Assembly (NCBI GenBank): GCA_947643945.1
Contig: CANRXN010000019.1
Coordinates: 1-9,445, forward strand
Direction: 5' to 3'
Source of the DNA: an uncultured Clostridium sp.
Lineage (GTDB): Bacteria > Bacillota > Clostridia > TANB77 > CAG-508
Length of the DNA: 9,445 nucleotides
In this document: one piece after another, positions 5,888-9,445 of the stretch
Numbering within the stretch: the first letter of the stretch is position 1
Layout: each line of letters opens with the position of its first letter
Notes under the pieces: generated by a model
What the model was told of the DNA's origin: nothing
The model's input: the letters and a program-made list of their open reading frames with translations, nothing else
The model's database searches: none
Program-made: the position numbers and the translations under genes

Positions 5888-6637
5888 TTAATGATTTTCA
5901 TATTCTACTTTTACTAGGTATAAGCCTTGTGGTGGCAAAGTTTTACCAGCTTTACTTCGATCCCTTTCTTGGATTATCTTTGTAATTTCTTCTGGTTTTT
6001 TATTTCCTAACCCTACTTCTACTATAGTTCCTGCTATAATTCTTACCATATTATATAAAAAACCATTTCCTGTAAGTTCAATCCAGATTCTTCCTTCTTC
6101 CCTTTCTAGCACTTGTGCTTGGTAAATGGTTCTTACACTACTTTTTGAACTAGTTCCACTTGCTTTAAAAGCTTTAAAATCATGTTCTCCCTCAAAAAAT
6201 TTTATTGCTTGTTTCATTTTTTCTATATCTAATTTTTGTGGGATATGTGTTTCTAAATTTCGATAGATGGCTGTTCCTATTTCTTGATTATTTATGACAT
6301 AACGATATGTCTTTTTTTTGCAAGATAGTCTGCTATGAAACCTTTCACCCACTTCTTCAGCTGATTTTATGATAATTGATTTTTTTAAGTTACTGTTGAT
6401 GGCTATGGCAAATTTTTCGATGGGAATGTTAGAATTAGTTTTAAAGTTTGCTACTTGCCCGAAGAGCATGTACGCCGGCTATCGGTTCTGCCAGAAGCAA
6501 ATAGTTCTATTTCTTCTCCTGTTATTCTTTCTATTGCTTTTTCTATGGTTCCTTGGATATTTAATTTGTTTGGTTGTTTTTGCCAACCGATTAAATTCTT
6601 TTCCATCGTATTCTATGGTTAGTTTTATATTTCTCAT
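5888..6637 (-). CDS. truA: tRNA pseudouridine synthase TruA, needs three +1 frameshifts at CGG
   Basis: TruA converts U38-U40 in the tRNA anticodon stem to pseudouridine. The start is ATG 6637 with GGAGAG upstream, giving MRNIKLTIEYDGKEFN. The zero frame fails at codon 17 (CGG). Skipping C restores GWQKQPNKLNIQGTIEKAI and continues to the catalytic motif ASGRTDS (catalytic Asp52). A second CGG then needs a skip to give GVHAL, and a third, five codons later, to give GQVANF. The rest runs unbroken with KKTYRY (substrate-binding tyrosine), FLYNMVRIIAG and a TLPPQGLYL end. The restored protein is 248 aa, a normal TruA length. Without the skips each zero frame soon hits a stop, and only an N-terminally truncated, inactive piece remains. 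It follows cdaA on the same strand. Confidence 0.9.
6459..6461 (-). other. CGG recoding site 3 in truA
   Basis: The in-frame CGG follows CTT. Skipping C gives CTT then GGG CAA GTA (L-G-Q-V), the conserved HALGQVANF segment. The zero frame stops at TAA after six codons. Confidence 0.85.
6475..6477 (-). other. CGG recoding site 2 in truA, next to the catalytic aspartate
   Basis: The in-frame CGG follows AGC. Skipping C gives GAT AGC then GGC GTA CAT (D-S-G-V-H), the TruA active-site motif GRTD(A/S)GVHA. The zero frame stops at TAG eight codons later. Confidence 0.85.
6587..6589 (-). other. CGG recoding site 1 in truA
   Basis: The in-frame CGG follows AAT. Skipping C gives AAT then GGT TGG CAA (N-G-W-Q), the conserved GWQ of the TruA N-terminus. 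Confidence 0.85.
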
Positions 6638-6695
6638 TTTTACTCTCCATTCATTCCTGTCTTTCTAAATATTACGAGCTTTTAAATCTATAACA

Positions 6696-6719
6696 AAAGT
6701 CGCTATCTAAAGCGACTTT
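6696..6719 (-). terminator. Stem-loop at the end of cdaA
   Basis: AAAGTCGCT (6696-6704) and AGCGACTTT (6711-6719) pair perfectly around 6 bases. It overlaps the cdaA stop codon, and on the minus strand only a short T-rich run follows, so termination may be partial with read-through into truA. Confidence 0.6.
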
Positions 6720-7660
6720 ATTTGCTTTCTTGTTTTTCGGTTTCTTCTTGTTTTTTTTCTTTTTTGCTTTCTTCTTTTATTTTTTTAGCTTTTTCTTTTC
6801 TTTGCTTTTTCTCCGCCGTGAATCTTTTGGTTACAACATTACTAATTAAAATCTTCTTTAATACATCTTCTCTTACATCAGCAATTAGGGTTCCATCTTT
6901 TGCAACCGACATTTTTCCAGTTTCTTCAGATACAATCACAACAATACTATCTGCTTCTTTAGATATTCCTATTGCCGCTCTATGTCTGGTTCCTAATTCT
7001 TTAGCAATGTCTTTGTCGTCTGCTAATGGTAGCATACAAGCTGCTGCTGCAATTTTATTCCCAGAAATAATAACAGCTCCGTCATGTAGTGGTGTTTTGG
7101 GTTCAAAGATATTGACCAATAATTGTGGTGATACTTCTGCTTCCATAGAAATTCCTGTTGCGATAATGTCTTGTATTTTAATATCTCTTTCTATTACAAT
7201 TAATGCCCCTGTTTTTGCTTTGGATAACTCTGTTGCGGCAATTACTATTTTATAGATATCTTCTTTGGTTTTGGTAGATACATCTTTGTCGATTCCAAAA
7301 AATCTTGTTAGTTTGTTGGTTCCTAATTGCTCTAACCCTCTTCTTAGTTCTGGCTGGAAGATAACAATAATCGCGATAACTCCTAAGTTCATGATTCCTG
7401 TTAAAATCCAGTTTAAAATTCTTAAATTAAATAATCCGGCTAATCCAAGTTGCAATAATTAGAAGAGCAATTCCCTTAATTAATTGCCATGCTCTAGAGC
7501 CTTTTACCATTTTCAAAAAACAATATAATAAAAATATCACAATTGCTAAGTCTAATAGTAGTGTAATTAATTCTAATGGGTTTGCTTGCAAGGATTTGAT
7601 ATATGACATGATATTGTCTTTATAAAAATTTTCCCAGTTCATTCCTAAATTGATTACCAT
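6718..7660 (-). CDS. cdaA: Diadenylate cyclase CdaA (DacA), needs one +1 frameshift at CGG
   Basis: CdaA makes the second messenger c-di-AMP from two ATP at the membrane. From ATG 7660 (AGGAG 8-12 bases upstream) there are transmembrane segments at about 31-50, 60-80 and 86-103, then the cyclase domain starting at FQPELRRGLEQLG. Catalytic motifs are DGA at 193-195 (TPLHDGAVII) and RHR at 225-227 (GTRHRAAIG). The C-terminus is a Lys/Glu-rich tail of about 35 residues. At codon 75 (CGG, 7436-7438) the zero frame stops two codons later; skipping C joins IATWIS to GLFNLRILNW, exactly where CdaA proteins pass from the second to the third membrane segment. The restored length is 313 aa (B. subtilis 273, without such a tail). 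No cdaR or glmM follows. Confidence 0.9.
7436..7438 (-). other. CGG recoding site in cdaA
   Basis: The in-frame CGG follows AGC. Skipping C gives AGC then GGA TTA TTT (S-G-L-F). Zero-frame reading is CGG ATT ATT TAA, an immediate stop that separates the membrane part from the catalytic domain. Confidence 0.85.
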
Positions 7661-7698
7661 TTGTTTTCTCCTATTCTTTTGCATCTTTTGCTTTCTTT

Positions 7699-7830
7699 TT
7701 ATGCCATTAGTGCATATACAAGTGTAATTCCTGTTCCTGCTACCATTAATAAAGCTAATACGCCTGCCATGATTTTTACGAATATCTTGCTTTTATCAAA
7801 ATTTTTAGGTTTATTTTCTTTATTTTTCAT
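7699..7830 (-). CDS. 43-aa single-pass membrane protein, DUF4044-like
   Basis: ATG 7830 follows a good AAAGGGTG ribosome binding site by about 8 bases. The product has a basic, Asn/Lys-rich first third (MKNKENKPKNFDKSKIF) and one membrane helix (about 19-41: IMAGVLALLMVAGTGITLVY) ending ALMA. A lysine-rich start plus one C-terminal helix resembles the tiny DUF4044 proteins of Firmicutes; that assignment is tentative. The stop lies 38 bases before the cdaA start on the same strand, so the two are probably co-transcribed from the promoter at 7980-8008. Confidence 0.72.
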   Translation of the reverse strand: MKNKENKPKNFDKSKIFVKIMAGVLALLMVAGTGITLVYALMA

Positions 7831-7862
7831 TTGATTTTTCACCCTTTCTTTTATATTCTAGG

Positions 7863-7887
7863 AAAATTATCATGGTATGATAATTTT
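7863..7887 (-). promoter_or_regulatory. Perfect 10-bp hairpin in the leader of the small membrane gene
   Basis: AAAATTATCA (7863-7872) and TGATAATTTT (7878-7887) enclose 5 bases, ending about 30 bases before the start codon at 7830. On the minus strand it lies within the predicted leader, just upstream of the ribosome binding site. Confidence 0.45.
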
Positions 7888-7905
7888 TCGTAGAAGATAA
7901 TTATG

Positions 7906-7965
7906 CGGATTATTAGAATTGCTTTGCGATTACTATCGCTTAGCAATTCTTGAAATCCGTTTTTT
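7906..7965. terminator. Three-tier hairpin with T-run on plus
   Basis: Three nested perfect stems are seen: CGGATT/AATCCG (7906-7911 with 7954-7959), GAATTGCT/AGCAATTC (7916-7923 with 7942-7949) and GCGAT/ATCGC (7926-7930 with 7935-7939). On plus it is followed by TTTTTT (7960-7965), the form of an intrinsic terminator, but no plus-strand gene precedes it. On minus it lies in the leader of the operon encoding the small membrane protein and cdaA, where it could be a regulatory structure. Confidence 0.5.
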
Positions 7966-7979
7966 CTATTCTGTTTATT

Positions 7980-8008
7980 ATTATATCATATACAGCCTAA
8001 AAAGTCCA
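7980..8008 (-). promoter_or_regulatory. Promoter of the small membrane gene and cdaA
   Basis: On the minus strand, a perfect TATAAT (7980-7985) preceded by an extended-10 TG is 17 bases from a weak TGGACT -35 box (8003-8008). It implies a leader of about 140 bases carrying two hairpins. Confidence 0.55.
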
Positions 8009-8090
8009 TCAAATCGACAAAACTTTGTAATTATCTTGTTGTTGTGTCAATGATGTGAAACAAAAATACATAAAAATTTAATCTATATAA

Positions 8091-8934
8091 TTAAATTGCA
8101 TAATTAATCATTCCAAAAACTTCCAATTCAGTACGTTTTTCTTTGGGTGTTAAATATTTTAATACAGCCATTGGAATATTATTAGATCTTTTTAAATATC
8201 TTTTTCCTTGTTCTCTTAAATCTTCTAAACTATAGAATTTTAAGTAACTGTAAAATCTCTCATTATCGTTCCTATGGCTTCTTTCTACTTTTCCATTATG
8301 TTGTGGTGTCCTTGGTTGTATTTTATGATGGTTTTATTCCTAATTCTTTTAATAACTTCTCTAATGGATGCACTTTCTTTATATTTGCCTTGTTATATGT
8401 ATATTGATAAATTTTTTTATCTTCTGGCAACACTTTACTCTTACACTCGTTTGGTACGTATTTTACATCCATTTGCCCCTTTTCTCCTATATTTTTTGGT
8501 GTTTCATATTTCTTATTATGCTTCTTTTTTGATGTATTTTTTATCTGCATTCCTTTATAAAATTTTATATTTAATCTTCTCATTACTCGATATAACGCTG
8601 TTATCGTTCTTTTATATCCCTTTTCTCTCTTTAGTTTTACCCATAATTCGCACAAGGTTATTCGTGGATTTCTTCTTACATAATTTCTTATCCATCTTAT
8701 TTCTTGGTTTGTGTGTGCATTTGGATGCCTACTCTTTGGTTTATGTGATTTGTCTGTTATGCTTTCGATTGTTCCATCATAAGCTTTATTCCATCTCCAC
8801 AATGAAACCCTTGATATATGGTACTTTCTACATACATAGTTTATATCTCCACAGTTTCTATACATCTCTACTGCATATTTTCTTGTACTAATATCGTGTG
8901 GAAGGTATCTTTTTTCTTTATTTTTTGTTATAAT
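8091..8934 (-). pseudogene. Decayed IS481-type transposase
   Basis: The frame begins with KEKRYLPHDISTRKYAVEMY and carries an N-terminal helix-turn-helix (VCRKYHISRVSLWRW), then SHKPKSRHPNAHT and the start of the DDE core (GQMDVKYVP). After IYQYT about 50 residues of the catalytic core are missing: the text jumps to YNKANIKKVHPLEKLLKEL, losing the region around the second catalytic Asp. At LGIKPS the frame stops; one base forward it resumes as HKIQPRTPQHNGKVERSHRN and runs to TAA 8091-8093. No ATG lies at the expected start; ATG 8865 is inside the domain. The shift is at CCA TCA, not CGG, so this is ordinary decay. Possible remnant ends share TTGT-x-GTGT near 8037-8047 (plus) and 8938-8948 (minus). 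Confidence 0.8.
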
Positions 8935-8949
8935 GTAACACTACAAATC

Positions 8950-8983
8950 AAAAAAAATTAGTCTGTTTGTGATTCAGACTAAT
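8950..8983 (-). terminator. Intrinsic terminator of the DUF2185 gene
   Basis: ATTAGTCTG (8957-8965) and CAGACTAAT (8975-8983) pair perfectly around 9 bases. On the minus strand they are followed by a run of eight T. This ends transcription from 8998-9384. Confidence 0.85.
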
Positions 8984-8997
8984 CCTAAATTATAATT

Positions 8998-9384
8998 TTA
9001 CTTTGTCATAAATATTTCTTGATTACCATCATCTATAATAAATTTATTGTTCTTTGTTTTTATAAGATGAGTTCCAACTGGCATATCTAAATATGGAATA
9101 ATAGATTCATCATAATTACAAATAGTATTCAATTTATAGATTTTATAATTGCTTGAATTGTTACTATAGTTTTCATCTTCATCACCTTTGAAAAATCTCC
9201 ACCCACTGTCTGGAAAAACTGCACTAGGTTCATCTCTATACATATATCCTACTTTCCATCCCTCTACTGTAATCATATTTGTTGCCATACAACCATCATT
9301 ACCTTCATAATCAATTAGTTTATTTATTTCTTCTTTTTTCTTTTTAAAAATATTCACTTTACCATCTCCCATACAATATTTCAT
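8998..9384 (-). CDS. DUF2185/Imm33-like protein, 128 aa
   Basis: Residues from about 32 match the DUF2185 pattern: CMATNMITVEGWKVGYMYRD, then DSGWRFFKGDEDENY, YKLNTICNYDESIIPYLDMP and VGTHL. This domain is found in proteins proposed as immunity proteins to polymorphic toxins (Imm33); a direct role here is not shown. The first 31 residues (MKYCMGDGKVNIFKKKKEEI) are lysine-rich, and the start at ATG 9384 has only a weak ribosome binding site (GATAAAGATAA); no better ATG lies before the domain. A TATAAT at 9396-9401 is the likely -10 box. No toxin gene is visible. There is no CGG in the gene. Confidence 0.8.
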   Translation of the reverse strand: MKYCMGDGKVNIFKKKKEEINKLIDYEGNDGCMATNMITVEGWKVGYMYRDEPSAVFPDSGWRFFKGDEDENYSNNSSNYKIYKLNTICNYDESIIPYLDMPVGTHLIKTKNNKFIIDDGNQEIFMTK

Positions 9385-9395
9385 TTATCTTTATC

Positions 9396-9430
9396 ATTAT
9401 ATACTAAAAAACAGACTATTTCTAGTCTGT
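9396..9430 (-). terminator. Terminator of an off-window gene, overlapping the next promoter
   Basis: ACAGACTA (9411-9418) and TAGTCTGT (9423-9430) form a hairpin. On minus a T-run follows (9405-9410), so it should end a gene entering from the right. TATAAT (9396-9401 on minus) lies just after it, and a weak TAGAAA -35 box (9419-9424) would fall in the hairpin, so termination and the start of the DUF2185 transcript are packed together. Confidence 0.65.
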
Positions 9431-9445
9431 CCTGTAATTTTAACA

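Noticed and set aside
5888..6469. TruA as a short protein starting at ATG 6467-6469 (MLFGQVANF)
   Set aside because: It would lack the catalytic Asp and the whole N-terminal half, which are present upstream in shifted frames with a proper start and ribosome binding site at 6637.
6722..7255. Plus-strand Ser/Leu-rich ORF of 177 aa
   Set aside because: It is antisense to the catalytic domain of cdaA, where the minus strand carries clear conserved motifs.
1167..7438. CGG reassigned to another amino acid
   Set aside because: A reassigned triplet would keep the zero frame, but in all six cases the zero frame loses homology or hits a stop, and the frame must change.
6718..7455. A separate soluble cyclase starting at TTG 7455
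   Set aside because: No ribosome binding site is evident, and the preceding membrane segments of CdaA lie directly upstream in the other frame, joined exactly at a CGG.
1109..7660. Sequencing or assembly errors as the cause of the CGG frameshifts
   Set aside because: The sites are not in homopolymers, all six hit the same in-frame codon with the same one-base effect, and long genes without in-frame CGG (777-codon ATPase) are error-free. I cannot exclude it without reads.
8274..8891. Plus-strand membrane protein of 205 aa
   Set aside because: It is the antisense shadow of the transposase remnant and has no ribosome binding site; its hydrophobicity comes from reading A-rich coding sequence backwards.
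1..9445. CRISPR array, tRNA or rRNA genes
   Set aside because: I saw no regularly spaced direct repeats and no cloverleaf or rRNA-like sequence.

Overview
The window looks like chromosomal DNA of a low-GC Gram-positive bacterium of the Clostridia/Firmicutes type. The evidence is strong AT bias, purine-rich AGGAG ribosome binding sites, TTGACA/TATAAT promoters, a yaaL-bofA pair typical of spore-forming Firmicutes, a CdaA diadenylate cyclase, and a REP-like palindrome of a kind I recall from Clostridia. An uncultured gut clostridial lineage is a guess. 

Layout. 1-123 is the start of an unrecognised minus-strand gene with a strong promoter and a palindrome over its -10 box. 316-618 is a plus-strand gene broken by two in-frame stops. 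638-1033 (minus) is a single receiver-like protein. 1109-1719 (minus) is yaaL-bofA. 1912-4245 (plus) is a VirD4/TraG-like membrane ATPase with no relaxase or other transfer gene beside it. A 73-bp palindrome (4245-4317) separates it from a convergent ArsP_2-type metal permease (4281-5151). Further right, all on minus, come a DUF2651 membrane protein with an Asn/Cys-rich tail (5306-5833), truA (5888-6637), cdaA (6718-7660) and a 43-aa membrane protein (7699-7830) with a structured leader. The right end holds a decayed IS481-type transposase (8091-8934) and a DUF2185/Imm33-like gene (8998-9384) between two look-alike terminators. 

Main result. Four conserved genes (bofA, the permease, truA, cdaA) cannot be read in one frame. 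They are restored by skipping one base at six places, three of them in truA. At all six the zero-frame codon is CGG, the skipped base is its C, and reading resumes on a GGN glycine codon. At five of the six, that glycine is one the protein family expects at that spot. I find no other in-frame CGG in any of the genes right of 1109, apart from one inside the palindrome at the permease tail; every other CGG triplet in those genes is out of frame. The simplest reading is that CGG is unassigned, or decoded as a four-base CGGN glycine codon, and causes +1 frameshifting. The restored products have normal family lengths (TruA 248 aa, CdaA 313 aa, BofA 89 aa, permease about 289 aa). Two genes at the left end (receiver-like gene, partial gene) have an in-frame CGG that must be read without shifting if they are intact. 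They are the counter-evidence, and may be recent arrivals. 

The core block therefore reads as a housekeeping region (sporulation control, c-di-AMP synthesis, tRNA pseudouridylation, metal efflux) carrying neutralised single-C insertions. The two ends are accessory DNA with broken genes and an IS remnant.
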